Assembly: GCF_905475345.1 (NCBI RefSeq)
Contig: NC_066587.1
Span: 10,221,070 to 10,285,069 of the forward strand
Origin: Vespula vulgaris
Lineage: Eukaryota > Arthropoda > Insecta > Hymenoptera > Vespidae
Reading direction: 5' to 3'
Length of the DNA stretch: 64,000 nucleotides
Positions 12,651 through 25,175 of this stretch are shown in pieces (within the stretch, counting starts at the first letter, position 1; the number at the start of each line of letters is the position of its first letter). A program made the position numbers and the translations under genes. The notes under the pieces were generated by a model. That model was not told the origin of the DNA. It searched no databases and saw only the letters and a program-made list of their open reading frames with translations.

Positions 12651-15600
12651 TGGGCTCACCGAGGCCCGCGCTTGCGTGTGCGGCCTCACTGCGGCCCGCG
12701 CTGGCGTGTGCGGGCTCACCGCGGCTCACGCTGGCGTGTGCGGGCTCACCGCGGCCCGCGCTGGCGTGTGCGGTCTCACCGCGGCCCGCGCTGGCGTGTA
12801 CGGTCTCACCGCGGCCCGCGCTGGGGTGTGAGGGATCACCGCGGTACGCGCTGTCGTGGACCGGCTCACCGCAGCCGGCGCTGGCGTTTCTCGTGCTCCT
12901 CGCGGCTCGCGCTGGCGTTATTCGGGCTCACCGCGGCACGCGCTTGCTTGTGCGGGCAGACCGCGGCCCGCTCTGGCATGTGCGAGCTCACCGCGGCCTG
13001 CTCTGGCGTTTTTCGTGCTAACCGCGGCCCTCGCTGGCGATTGTAGAGCTCACCGCGTCCCGCGCTGGTGTTTTTCGAGCTCACCGCGGCCCGCGCTGGC
13101 GTTTTTCGTGCTCCCCGCGGCCCGCGCTGGCGTGTGCGGTCTCACCGCGGCCCGCTCTGTCGTGTGCGAGCTCACCGCGGCCCGCGCTGGCGTTTCTCGT
13201 GCTCATCGCTGCTCGCGCTGACGTTATTCGGGCTCACCGCGGCACGCGCTGGCGTGTATGGGCTCACCGCGGCCCGCGCTTGCGTGTGCGGCCTCACTGC
13301 GGCCCGCGCTGGCGTGTGCGGGCTCACCGCGGCTCACGCTGGTGTGTGCGGGCTCACCGCGGCCCGCGCTGGCGTGTGCGGTCTCACCGCGGCCCGCGCT
13401 GGCGTGTACGGTCTCTCCGCGGCCCGCGCTGGGGTGTGAGGGATCACCGCGGTACGCGCTGTCGTGGACCGGCTCACCGCAGCCGGCGCTGGCGTTTCTC
13501 GTGCTCATCGCGGCTCGCGCTGGCGTTATTCGGGCTCACCGCGGCACGCGCTTGCTTGTGCGGGCAGACCGCGGTACGCGCTGGCGTTTTTCGGGCTAAC
13601 CGCGGCCCACGCTGGCGATTTTAGAGCTCACCGCGGCACGCGAAGGCACGTGCGGTCTCACCGCGGCCCGCGCTGGCAGTTTTCGGACTCACTGCGTCTG
13701 GCGAAGGCACGTGCGGTCTCACCGCTGCCCGCGCTTGCGTGTGCGGGTGCACCGCGGTTAGCGCTGACGTGTGCCGCCTTACTGCGGCCCGCGCTGGCGT
13801 GTGCGGGATCACCGCGGTCCGTGCTGGCGTTTGCGGGCTCACCGCGGCCCGCGCTGTCGTCTGCGGTCTAACCGCGGCCCGCGCTGGGGTGTGAGGGATC
13901 ACCGCGTCCCGCGCTGGCGTTTTTCAGGCTCACCGCGTCCCGCGCTGGTGTGTGCGGGCTATCCATGGCTCGCGCTGGCGTGTGCTGGCTCACCGCGGCC
14001 CGCGCTGGCAGATTTCGGACTCTCAGCATCTCGCGAAAGCACGTGCGGTCTCACCGCGGCCCGCGCTTGCGTGTGCGGGTGCACCGCGGCCCGCGCTGGT
14101 GTGTGCCGCCTTACTGCGGCCAGCGCTGGCGTGTGCGGGATCACCGCGGCCCGCGTTGGCGTGTGCGGTCTAACCGCGGCTCGCGCTGGCGTATACGGTC
14201 TCACCGCGGCCTGCGCTGGTGTGTGCGGGCTATCCGCGGCCCGTGCTTGCGTGTGCGGGCTCACCGCGGCCCGCGCTGGCGTTTTGCGGGTTCACCGCGG
14301 CCCGCAATGGTGTTTTGCGGGCTCACCGCGGCTCGCGCTGGCGTGTGCAGGCTCACCGCTGCCCGCGGTTGCGTGTGCGGGTTCACCGCGGCCTGCGCTG
14401 GTGTGTGCGGGCTATCCGCGGCCCGTGCTTGCGTGTGCGGGCTCATAGCGGCCCGCGCTGGCGTTTTGCGGGTTCACCGCGGCCCGCGCTGGTGTTTTGC
14501 GGGCTCACCGCGGCTCGCGCTGGCGTCTGCAGGCTCATCGCTGCCCGCGGTTGCGTGTGCGGGCTATCCGCGGCCCTCGCGGGCGTGTGCGGGCCCAGCG
14601 CGTACCGTGCTGACGTGTGCGGTCTCACCGAGGCCCGCTCTGGCCTTTGCGAGCTCACCTCGACCCGCGTTGGCGTTTTTCAGGCTCACCGCGGCCCGCG
14701 CTGGTTTGTGCGTGCTATCCGCCGCCCGCGCTTGCGGGTGCGGGCTCACCGCGGCCCGCGCTAGCAGTTTTCGTGCTCACAGCGTCTCGCGCAGTCACGT
14801 GCGGGCTCACAGCGGCGCGCTCTTGCGTGTGCGGGTGCATTGCGGCCCGCGCAGGCGTGTGCGGTCTCACCACGGCCCACTCTGGCGTGTGCGAGCTCAC
14901 CGCGACCCGCGCTGACGTTGTTCAGGCTCACCGCGTCTCGCGCTGGTGTGTAAGGGCTATCCGCCGCCCGAGCTTGCGGGTGCGGGCTCACCGCGGCCCG
15001 CGCTGGCGGTTTTCGGATTCACAGCGTCTCGCGAAGGCACGTGCGGTCTCACCGCGGCCTGCGCTTGCGTGTGCGGGTGCACCGCAGCCCGCGCTGGCGT
15101 GTGCCGCCTTACTGCGTCCCGTGCTGGCGTGTACGGTCTCACCGCGGCCCGCTATGTCGTGTGCGAACTCACCGCGGCCCGCGCTGGCGTTTCTTGTGCT
15201 CATCGCGGTTCGCGCTGGCGTTATTCGGGGTCACCGCGGCACGCGCTGGCGTGTATGGGCTCACCGCGGCCCGCGCTGGAGTGTGCGGTCTCATCGCGGT
15301 CCGCGCTGGCGTGTGCGGTCTCACCGCGGCCCGCTCTGGCGTGTGCGAACTCACCGCGGCCCGCGCTGGCGTTTTTCAGGCTCACCGCGGCCCGCGCTGG
15401 TGTGTGCGGGCTATCCGCGGCCCACGCTGGCGTGTGCGGGATCACTGCGGCCCTTGCTGGCGTTTGCGGCCTCACCGCGGCCCGCGCTGGCGTCTGCGGT
15501 CTAACCGCGGCCCGCGCTGGCGTGTACGGTCTCACCGCGGCCCGCGCTGGGGTGTGAGGGATCACCGCGGTACGCGCTGTCGTGGGCCGGCTCACCGCGG

Positions 15601-16095
15601 CGCGCGCTGGCGTTTTTCGAGATAAACGCGGCCCGCGCCTGCGTTTGCGGGCTATCCGCGGCCCGCGCTGGGGTGTGCGGTTTCATCGCGGCCCGCGCTG
15701 GCGTATGCAGTCTCACCGCTGCCCGCTCTGGCGTTTTTCAGGCTCACCGCGGCCCGTGCTGGTGTGTGCGGGCTATCAGTGGCCCGCGCTGGCGTGTGCG
15801 GTCCCACCGCGGCCCGCGCTGGCGTGTTCGGTCTCTCCGCGGCCCGCGCTGTGGTGTGAGGGATCACCGCGGTACGTGCTGTCGTGGACCGACTCACCGC
15901 GGCCCGCGCTGGCGTTTCTAGTGCCCATCGCGTCTCGCGCTGGCGTTATTGGGGCTCACCGCGGCTCACGCTGGCGTGTGCGGGCTCACCGCGGCCCGCG
16001 CTGGCGTGTGCGGTCTCACCGCGGCCCGCGCTGGCGTGTACGGTCTCACCGCGGCCCGCGCTGGGGTGTGAGGGATCACCGCGGTACGCGCTGTC
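12650..16095 (+). repeat. Higher-order repeat B, copy 1
   Basis: Landmarks from 12,856 on recur 3,240 bp to the right (for example 13,258 and 16,498; 13,952 and 17,192). Landmarks from 12,582 on recur 8,091-8,151 bp to the right in copy 3. The block contains variant units not seen in A, such as GGTTAGCGCTGACG (near 13,760), TATCCATGGCTCGCG (near 13,965) and TCGCGAAAGCACGTG (near 14,031). It also contains an internal duplication of about 182 bp. Confidence 0.82.
14210..14573 (+). repeat. Internal tandem duplication of about 182 bp in B copy 1
   Basis: The unit starting CCTGCGCTGGTGTGTGCGGG at 14,210 recurs at 14,392, and the following units with GCGTTTTGCGGGTTCACC and CCCGCGGTTGCG repeat in the same order. 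The corresponding place in B copy 3 (about 22,361-22,540) has only one copy. The event is therefore younger than the split of the two B blocks, or was lost in copy 3. Confidence 0.75.
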
Positions 16096-17410
16096 GTGGA
16101 CCGGCTCACCGCAGCCGGCGCTGGCGTTTCTCGTGCTCATCGCGGCTCGCGCTGGCGTTATTCGGGCTCACCGCGGCACGCGCTTGCTTGTGCGGGCAGA
16201 CCGCGGCCCGCTCTGGCATGTGCGAGCTCACCGCGGCCCGCTCTGGCGTTTTTCGTGCTAACCGCGGCCCTCGCTGGCGATTGTAGAGCTCACCGCGTCC
16301 CGCGCTGGTGTTTTTCGAGCTCACCGCGGCCCGCGCTGGCGTTTTTCGTGCTCCCCGCGGCCCGCGCTGGCGTGTGCGGTCTCACCGCGGCCCGCTCTGT
16401 CGTGTGCGAGCTCACCGCGGCCCGCGCTGGCGTTTCTCGTGCTCATCGCTGCTCGCGCTGACGTTATTCGGGCTCACCGCGGCACGCGCTGGCGTGTATG
16501 GGCTCACCGCGGCCCGCGCTTGCGTGTGCGGCCTCACTGCGGCCCGCGCTGGCGTGTGCGGGCTCACCGCGGCTCACGCCGGTGTGTGCGGGCTCACCGC
16601 GGCCCGCGCTGGCGTGTGCGGTCTCACCGCGGCCCGCGCTGGCGTGTACGGTCTCTCCGCGGCCCGCGCTGGGGTGTGAGGGATCACCGCGGTACGCGCT
16701 GTCCTGGACCGGCTCACCGCAGCCGGCGCTGGCGTTTCTCGTGCTCATCGCGGCTCGCGCTGGCGTTATTCGGGCTCACCGCGGCACGCGCTTGCTTGTG
16801 CGGGCAGACCGCGGTACGCGCTGGCGTTTTTCGGGCTAACCGCGGCCCACGCTGGCGATTTTAGAGCTCACCGCGGCACGCGAAGGCACGTGCGGTCTCA
16901 CCGCGGCCCGCGCTGGCAGTTTTCGGACTCACAGCGTCTGGCGAAGGCACGTGCGGTCTCACCGCTGCCCGCGCTTGCGTGTGCGGGTGCACCGCGGTTA
17001 GCGCTGACGTGTGCCGCCTTACTGCGGCCCGCGCTGGCGTGTGCGAGATCACCGCGGTCCGTGCTGGCGTTTGCGGGCTCACCGCGGCCCGCGCTGTCGT
17101 CTGCGGTCTAACCGCGGCCCGCGCTGGGGTGTGAGGGATCACCGCGTCCCGCGCTGGCGTTTTTCAGGCTCACCGCGTCCCGCGCTGGTGTGTGCGGGCT
17201 ATCCATGGCTCGCGCTGGCGTGTGCTGGCTCACCGCGGCCCGCGCTGGCAGATTTCGGACTCTCAGCATCTCGCGAAAGCACGTGCGGTCTCACCGCGGC
17301 CCGCGCTTGCGTGTGCGGGTGCACCGCGGCCCGCGCTGGTGTGTGCCGCCTTACTGCGGCCAGCGCTGGCGTGTGCGGGATCACCGCGGCCCGCGTTGGC
17401 GTGTGCGGTC
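16096..17410 (+). repeat. Higher-order repeat B, copy 2 (truncated)
   Basis: This block is almost identical to the start of B copy 1 at an offset of 3,240 bp, including the TATCCATGGCTCGCG unit near 17,205. The match stops near 17,410, where copy 1 continues with GTCTAACCGCGGCTCGCG but this copy has GTCCCACCGCGGCCCGCG. Only about 1.3 kb of the B repeat is present. Confidence 0.8.
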
Positions 17411-17515
17411 CCACCGCGGCCCGCGCTGGCGTGTACGGGCTCTCCGCGGCCCGCGCTGTGGTGTGAGGGATCACCGCGGTACGTGCTTTCGTGGACCGAC
17501 TCACCGCGGCCGGCG
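17411..17515 (+). repeat. Short mosaic patch between B and A-type blocks
   Basis: About 105 bp match the end of B copy 1 (about 15,805-15,900), including the GCTGTGGTGTGAGGG unit and GTGGACCGACTCACC. They are flanked on the left by early-B sequence and on the right, from GCTCAAGGCGGCTAGCGC (17,531) on, by A-type sequence like that near 11,005. The patch marks two recombination-type switches within about 100 bp. Confidence 0.7.
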
Positions 17516-19250
17516 CTGGCGTTTCTCGTGCTCAAGGCGGCTAGCGCTGGCGTTATTCGGGCTCACCGCGGCACGCGCTGGCGTGTATGGGCTCACCGCG
17601 TCCCGCGCTGGCGTGTGCGGCCTCACTGCGGCCCGCGCTGGCGTGCGCGGGCTCACCGCGGCTCACGCTGGCGTGTGCGGGCTCACCGCGTCCCGCGCTG
17701 GTGTGTGCGGTCTCACCGCGGCCCGCGCTGGCGTGTACGGTTTCACCGCGGCCCGCGCTGGGGTGTGAGGGATCACCGCGGTACGCGCTGTTGTGGACCG
17801 GCTCACCGCAGCCGGCGCTGGCGTTTCTCGTGCTCATCGCGGCTCGCGCTGGCGTTATGCGGGCTCACCGCGGCACGCGCTTGCTTGTGCGGGCAGACCG
17901 CGGCCCGCGCTGGCGCTTTTCAGGCTAACCGCGGCCCGCGCTGGCGATTTTAGAGGTCACCGCGTCACGCGCTGGCGTTTTTCGAGCTCACCGCGGCCCG
18001 CGCTGGCGTTTTTCGGGCTCACAGCGGTCAGCGCTGGTGTGTGCGTACTATCCGCGGCCCGCGCTGGCGGTTTTCGGACTCACAGCGTCTCGCGAAGGCA
18101 CGTGTGGTCTCACCGCGGCCCGTGCTGGCAGTTTTCGGACTCACAGCGTCTCGCGAAGGCACGTGCGGTCTCACCGCTGCCCGCGCTTGCGTGTGCGGGT
18201 GCACCGCGGCCCGCGCTGGTGTGTGCGGTCTCACCGCGGCCCCGCTGGCATTTTTCGAGCTCATCGCGTCCGGCGCTGGCGTTTTTCGGGCTAACCGCGG
18301 CCCTCGCTGGCGATTATAGAGCTCACCGCGTCCCGCGCTGGCGTTTTTCGAGCTCACCGCGGCTCGCGCTGGCGTGTGCGTGCTCAACGCGGCCCGCACT
18401 GCTGTTTTTCGGGCTAACCGCGGCCCGCGCTGGCGATTTTAGAGCTCACCGCGTCCCGCGCTGGCGTTTTTCGAGCTCACCGCGGCTCGCGCTGGCGTGT
18501 GCGGGCTCAACGCGGCCCGCACGGGCGTTTTTCGGGCTAACCGAGGCCCGCGCTGGCGTTTTTCGGGCTAACCGCGGACCGCGCTGGCGATTTTAGAGCT
18601 CACCGCGTCCCGCGCTTGCGTTTTTCGAGCTCACCGCGGCCCGCGCTGGCGTTTTTCTGGCCAACCGCGGCCCGCGCTTGCGATTATAGAGCACACCACG
18701 TCCCGCGCTGGCGTTTTTCGAGCTCACCGCGGCCCGCGCTGGGGTGGTAGGGCTCACCGCGGCCCGCGCTGGCGATTTTCGGGCTAACCGCAGCCCGCGC
18801 TGGCGATTTTATAGCTCACCGCGGCCCGCGCTGGCGTTTTTCGAGCTCACCGCGGCTCGCGCTGGCGTTTTTCGGGCGCACCGCGGCTGGCGCTGGCGTT
18901 TTTCGGGCTCAACGCGGCCCACTCTGGCGTGTGCGAGCTCACCGTGACCCGCGCTGACGTTTTTCGTGCTAACCGCGGCCCTCGCTGGCGATTGTAGAGC
19001 TCACCGCGTCCCGCGCTGGTGTTTTTCGAGCTCACCGCGGCCCGCGCTGGCGTTTTTCGTGCTCCCCGCGGCCCGCGCTGGCGTGTATGGGCTCACCGAG
19101 GCCCGCGCTTGCGTGTGCGGCCTCACTGCGGCCCGCGCTGGCGTGTGCGGGCTCACCGCGGCTCACGCTGGCGTGTGCGGGCTCACCGCGGCCCGCGCTG
19201 GCGTGTGCGGTCTCACCGCGGCCCGCGCTGGCGTGTACGGTCTCACCGCG
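17516..19250 (+). repeat. A-type higher-order block, short copy 4
   Basis: The order matches the second half of A copy 3 at an offset of 6,529 bp (for example 11,508 and 18,037), with the A marker unit near 18,240. Near 18,430 three 31-bp units (93 bp) present in the other A copies are missing, so the offset falls to 6,436. The block ends in B-start-like units (from 19,087) before jumping back to A-type order near 19,250. Confidence 0.78.
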
Positions 19251-20740
19251 TCCCGCGCTGGTGTGTGCGGTCTCACCGCGGCCCGCGCTGGCGTGTACGG
19301 TTTCACCGCGGCCCGCGCTGGGGTGTGAGGGATCACCGCGGTACGCGCTGTTGTGGACCGGCTCACCGCAGCCGGCGCTGGCGTTTCTCGTGCTCATCGC
19401 GGCTCGCGCTGGCGTTATGCGGGCTCACCGCGGCACGCGCTTGCTTGTGCGGGCAGACCGCGGCCCGCGCTGGCGCTTTTCAGGCTAACCGCGGCCCGCG
19501 CTGGCGATTTTAGAGGTCACCGCGTCACGCGCTGGCGTTTTTCGAGCTCACCGCGGCCCGCGCTGGCGTTTTTCGGGCTCACAGCGGTCAGCGCTGGTGT
19601 GTGCGTACTATCCGCGGCCCGCGCTGGCGGTTTTCGGACTCACAGCGTCTCGCGAAGGCACGTGTGGTCTCACCGCGGCCCGTGCTGGCAGTTTTCGGAC
19701 TCACAGCGTCTCGCGAAGGCACGTGCGGTCTCACCGCTGCCCGCGCTTGCGTGTGCGGGTGCACCGCGGCCCGCGCTGGTGTGTGCGGTCTCACCGCGGC
19801 ACCGCTGGCATTTTTCGAGCTCATCGCGTCCGGCGCTGGCGTTTTTCGGGCTAACCGCGGCCCTCGCTGGCGATTATAGAGCTCACCGCGTCCCGCGCTG
19901 GCGTTTTTCGAGCTCACCGCGGCTCGCGCTGGCGTGTGCGTGCTCAACGCGGCCCGCACTGCTGTTTTTCGGGCTAACCGCGGCCCGCGCTGGCGATTGT
20001 AGAGCTCACCGCGTCCCGCGCTGGCGTTTTTCGAGCTCACCGTGGCCCGCGCAGGCGTTCTTCGTGCTCGCCGCGGCCCGCGCTGGCGATTTTAGAGCTC
20101 ACCGCGTCCCGCGCTGGCGTTTTTCGAGCTCACCGCGGCTCGCGCTGGCGTGTGCGGGCTCAACGCGGCCCGCACGGGCGTTTTTCGGGCTAACCGAGGC
20201 CCGCGCTGGCGTTTTTCGGGCTAACCGCGGACCGCGCTGGCGATTTTAGAGCTCACCGCGTCCCGCGCTTGCGTTTTTCGAGCTCACCGCGGCCCGCGCT
20301 GGCGTTTTTCTGGCCAACCGCGGCCCGCGCTTGCGATTATAGAGCACACCACGTCCCGCGCTGGCGTTTTTCGAGCTCACCGCGGCCCGCGCTGGGGTGT
20401 GAGGGCTCACCGCGGCCCGCGCTGGCGATTTTCGGGCTAACCGCAGCCCGGGCTGGCGATTTTATAGCTCACCGCGGCCCGCGCTGGCGTTTTTCGAGCT
20501 CACCGCGGCTCGCGCTGGCGTTTTTTCGGGCGCACCGCGGCTGGCGCTGGCGTTTTTCGGGCTCAACGCGGCCCACTCTGGCGTGTGCGAGCTCACCGTG
20601 ACCCGCGCTGACGTTTTTCGTGCTAACCGCGGCCCTCGCTGACGATTGTAGAGCTCACCGCGTCCCGCGCTGGTGTTTTTCGAGCTCACCGCGGCCCGCG
20701 CTGGCGTTTTTCGTGCTCCCCGCGGCCCGCGCTGGCGTGT
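19251..20740 (+). repeat. A-type higher-order block, short copy 5
   Basis: The block repeats the preceding one at an offset of 1,560 bp (17,793 and 19,353; 18,037 and 19,597), then 1,653 bp because it retains the three 31-bp units lost in copy 4. The A marker unit is changed by one base here (GGCACCGCTGGC near 19,799). It is followed directly by B copy 3. Confidence 0.78.
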
Positions 20741-23690
20741 ATGGGCTCACCGAGGCCCGCGCTTGCGTGTGCGGCCTCACTGCGGCCCGCGCTGGCGTGT
20801 GCGGGCTCACCGCGGCTCACGCTGGCGTGTGCGGGCTCACCGCGGCCCGCGCTGGCGTGTGCGGTCTCACCGCGGCCCGCGCTGGCGTGTACGGTCTCAC
20901 CGCGGCCCGCGCTGGGGTGTGAGGGATCACCGCGGTACGCGCTGTCGTGGACCGGCTCACCGCAGCCGGCGCTGGCGTTTCTCGTGCTCCTCGCGGCTCG
21001 CGCTGGCGTTATTCGGGCTCACCGCGGCACGCGCTTGCTTGTGCGGGCAGACCGCGGCCCGCTCTGGCATGTGCGAGCTCACCGCGGCCTGCTCTGGCGT
21101 TTTTCGTGCTAACCGCGGCCCTCGCTGGCGATTGTAGAGCTCACCGCGTCCCGCGCTGGTGTTTTTCGAGCTCACCGCGGCCCGCGCTGGCGTTTTTCGT
21201 GCTCCCCGCGGCCCGCGCTGGCGTGTGCGGTCTCACCGCGGCCCGCTCTGTCGTGTGCGAGCTCACCGCGGCCCGCGCTGGCGTTTCTCGTGCTCATCGC
21301 TGCTCGCGCTGACGTTATTCGGGCTCACCGCGGCACGCGCTGGCGTGTATGGGCTCACCGCGGCCCGCGCTTGCGTGTGCGGCCTCACTGCGGCCCGCGC
21401 TGGCGTGTGCGGGCTCACCGCGGCTCACGCTGGTGTGTGCGGGCTCACCGCGGCCCGCGCTGGCGTGTGCGGGCTCACCGCGGCTCACGCTGGTGTGTGC
21501 GGGCTCACCGCGGCCCGCGCTGGCGTGTGCGGTCTCACCGCGGCCCGCGCTGGCGTGTACGGTCTCTCCGCGGCCCGCGCTGGGGTGTGAGGGATCACCG
21601 CGGTACGCGCTGTCGTGGACCGGCTCACCGCAGCCGGCGCTGGCGTTTCTCGTGCTCATCGCGGCTCGCGCTGGCGTTATTCGGGCTCACCGCGGCACGC
21701 GCTTGCTTGTGCGGGCAGACCGCGGTACGCGCTGGCGTTTTTCGGGCTAACCGCGGCCCACGCTGGCGATTTTAGAGCTCACCGCGGCACGCGAAGGCAC
21801 GTGCGGTCTCACCGCGGCCCGCGCTGGCAGTTTTCGGACTCACAGCGTCTGGCGAAGGCACGTGCGGTCTCACCGCTGCCCGCGCTTGCGTGTGCGGGTG
21901 CACCGCGGTTAGCGCTGACGTGTGCCGCCTTACTGCGGCCCGCGCTGGCGTGTGCGGGATCACCGCGGTCCGTGCTGGCGTTTGCGGGCTCACCGCGGCC
22001 CGCGCTGTCGTCTGCGGTCTAACCGCGGCCCGCGCTGGGGTGTGAGGGATCACCGCGTCCCGCGCTGGCGTTTTTCAGGCTCACCGCGTCCCGCGCTGGT
22101 GTGTGCGGGCTATCCATGGCTCGCGCTGGCGTGTGCTGGCTCACCGCGGCCCGCGCTGGCAGATTTCGGACTCTCAGCATCTCGCGAAAGCACGTGCGGT
22201 CTCACCGCGGCCCGCGCTTGCGTGTGCGGGTGCACCGCGGCCCGCGCTGGTGTGTTCCGCCTTACTGCGGCCAGCGCTGGCGTGTGCGGGATCACCGCGG
22301 CCCGCGTTGGCGTGTGCGGTCTAACCGCGGCTCGCGCTGGCGTATACGGTCTCACCGCGGCCTGCGCTGGTGTGTGCGGGCTATCCGCGGCCCGTGCTTG
22401 CGTGTGCGGGCTCACCGCGGCCGGCGCTGGCGTTTTGCGGGTTCACCGCGGCCCGCGCTGGTGTTTTGCGGGCTCACCGCGGCTCGCGCTGGCGTCTGCA
22501 GGCTCATCGCTGCCCGCGGTTGCGTGTGCGGGCTATCCGCGGCCCTCGCGGGCGTGTGCGGGCCCAGCGCGTACCGTGCTGACGTGTGCGGTCTCACCGA
22601 GGCCCGCTCTGGCCTTTGCGAGCTCACCTCGACCCGCGTTGGCGTTTTTCAGGCTCACCGCGGCCCGCGCTGGTGTGTGCGTGCTATCCGCCGCCCGCGC
22701 TTGCGGGTGCGGGCTCACCGCGGCCCGCGCTAGCAGTTTTCGTGCTCACAGCGTCTCGCGAAGGCACGTGCGGTCTCACCGCGGCCCGCGCTTGCGTGTG
22801 CGGGTGCACCGCAGCCCGCGCTGGCGTGTGCCGCCTTACTGCGTCCCGTGCTGGCGTGTACGGTCTCACCGCGGCCCGCTATGTCGTGTGCGAACTCACC
22901 GCGGCCCGCGCTGGCGTTTCTTGTGCTCATCGCGGTTCGCGCTGGCGTTATTCGGGGTCACCGCGGCACGCGCTGGCGTGTATGGGCTCACCGCGGCCCG
23001 CGCTGGAGTGTGCCGTCTCATCGCGGTCCGCGCTGGCGTGTGCGGTCTCACCGCGGCCCGCTCTGGCGTGTGCGAACTCACCGCGGCCCGCGCTGGCGTT
23101 TTTCAGGCTCACCGCGGCCCGCGCTGGTGTGTGCGGGCTATCCGCGGCCCACGCTGGCGTGTGCGGGATCACTGCGGCCCATGCTGGCGTTTGCGGCCTC
23201 ACCGCGGCCCGCGCTGGCGTCTGCGGTCTAACCGCGGCCCGCGCTGGCGTGTACGGTCTCACCGCGGCCCGCGCTGGGGTGTGAGGGATCACCGCGGTAC
23301 GCGCTGTCGTGGGCCGGCTCACCGCGGCGCGCGCTGGCGTTTTTCGAGATAAACGCGGCCCGCGCCTGCGTTTGCGGGCTATCCGCGGCCCGCGCTGGGG
23401 TGTGCGGTTTCATCGCGGCCCGCGCTGGCGTATGCAGTCTCACCGCTGCCGCTCTGGCGTTTTTCAGGCTCACGGCGGCCCGTGCTGGTGTGTGCGGGCT
23501 ATCAGTGGCCCGCGCTGGCGTGTGCGGTCCCACCGCGGCCCGCGCTGGCGTGTACGGTCTCTCCGCGGCCCGCGCTGTGGTGTGAGGGATCACCGCGGTA
23601 CGTGCTGTCGTGGACCGACTCACCGCGGCCCGCGCTGGCGTTTCTAGTGCCCATCGCGTCTCGCGCTGGCGTTATTGGGGCTCACCGCGG
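20741..23690 (+). repeat. Higher-order repeat B, copy 3
   Basis: The block matches B copy 1 at offsets of 8,091, 8,151, 7,969 and 7,727 bp along its length. The steps are a 60-bp two-unit gain near 21,460-21,520, loss of the 182-bp duplication, and loss of about 242 bp that copy 1 has between about 14.76 and 15.0 kb. The match ends near 23,690, where copy 1 continues with GGCTCACGCTGG and this copy with GGCACGCGCTGG. Confidence 0.8.
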
Positions 23691-24483
23691 CACGCGCTGG
23701 CGAGTGCGGTCTCACCGCGGCCCGCTCTGTCGTATGCTAGCTCACCGCGGCCCGCGCTGGCGTTTCTCGTGCTCATCGCAGCTCGCGCTGGCGTTATTCG
23801 GGCTCACCGCGGCACGTGCTGGCGTGTATGGGCTCACCGCGGCTCGCGCTGGCGTGTGCGGCCTCACTGCGGCCCGCGCTGGCGTGTGCGGGCTCACCGC
23901 GGCTCACGCTGGCGTGTGCGGGCTCACCGCGGCCCGCGCTGGTGTGTGCGGTCTCACCGTGGCCCGCGCTGGCGTGTACGGTTTCACCGCGGCGCGCGAT
24001 GGGGTGTGAGGGATCACCGCGGTACGCGCTGTTGTGGACCGGCTCACCGCAGCCGGCGCTGGCGTTTCTCGTGCTCATCGCGGCTCGCGCTGGCGTTATT
24101 CGGGCTCAACGCGGCACGCGCTTGCTTGTGCGGGCAGACCGCGGCCCGCGCTGGCGTTTTTCGGGCTAACCGCGGCCCGCGCTCGCGATTTTAGTGGTCA
24201 CCGCGTCTCGCGAAGGCACGTGCGGTCTCACCGCTGCCCGCGCTGGCGTTTTTCGGGCTAACCGCGGCCCGCGCTGGCGATTTTAGTGGTCACCGCGTCC
24301 CGCGCTGGCGTTTTTCGAGCTCACCGCGGCCCGCGCTGGCGTTTTTCGAGCTCACCGCGGCTCGCGCTGGCGTTTTTCGGGCGCACCGCGGCCCGCGCTG
24401 GCGTTTTTCGAGCTCACCGCGGCTGGCGCTGGCGTTTTTCGGGCTCAACGCGGCCCACTCTGGCGTGTGCGAGCTCACCGCGA
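23691..24483 (+). repeat. Family 1 mixed segment between B copy 3 and the first C module
   Basis: Units from 23.7 to 24.1 kb resemble the part of the A repeat around the TGTGAGGGATCACC unit (compare 17.55-17.95 kb). Units from 24.18 to 24.48 kb are 31-bp T-rich forms. No non-repeat DNA is present. Confidence 0.7.
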
Positions 24484-25175
24484 CCCGCGCTGACGTTTTT
24501 CAGGCTCACCGCGGCTCGCGCTGGTGTGTAAGGTCTATCCGCCACCCGAGCCTGCGGGTGCAGGCTCACCGCGGCCCGCGCTGGCGGTTTTCGGATTCAC
24601 AGCGTCTCGCGAAGGTACGTCCGATCTCACCGCGGCCCGCGCTTGCGTGTGCGGGTGCACCGCAGCCCGCGCTGGCGTGTGCGGGCTATCCGCGTTCCGC
24701 GCTGGCGTGTGCGGGCTATCCGCGTACCGCGCTGGCGCTTTTCGAGCACACCGCGGCCCGCGCTGGCGTTTTTCGTGTTCATCGCGGCCCGCGCTGGCGT
24801 GTATGGGCTCACTATGGTCCGCGCGGGCGTGTTCGGACCTCACCACGTCCCGCGCTGTCGTTTTCCGAGGTCACCGCTGCCCACGCTGGCGTTTGGGAGC
24901 TCACCGCGGACCGCGCTGTCGTGTGCGGGCTCATCGCGACCCGCGCTGTCGTTGTTCGGGCTCACCGCGGCTCGCGCTGGCCCGTGCGGGATCACCGCGG
25001 CCCGCGCTGGTGTGTGCGGGATCAACGCGGCCCGCGCTTTCGTGTGCGGCCTCACTGCGCCCGCGCTGCCGTGTGCGGGCTCACCGCGGCTCACGCTGGC
25101 GTGTGCGGGCTCACCGCGGCCCGCGCTGGCGTGTGCGGGTGCACCGCGGCCCACGCTGGCGTGTGCGGTCTCACC
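24484..25175 (+). repeat. C module, copy 1
   Basis: This is an ordered set of unusual units that starts near GTGTAAGG (24,526). It continues through GCGTTCCGCGC and GCGTACCGCGC units, TCACTATGGTCCGCGCGGGC and TCGCGACCCGCGCTGTCG, to a shortened unit with CTCACTGCGCCCGCGCTG (25,051) that lacks one G. The same series recurs at 28.3, 31.35 and 35.26 kb. This copy lacks two units (60 bp, with CATATGCGGGCTCTCCGCGG) that the other three have. Confidence 0.82.
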
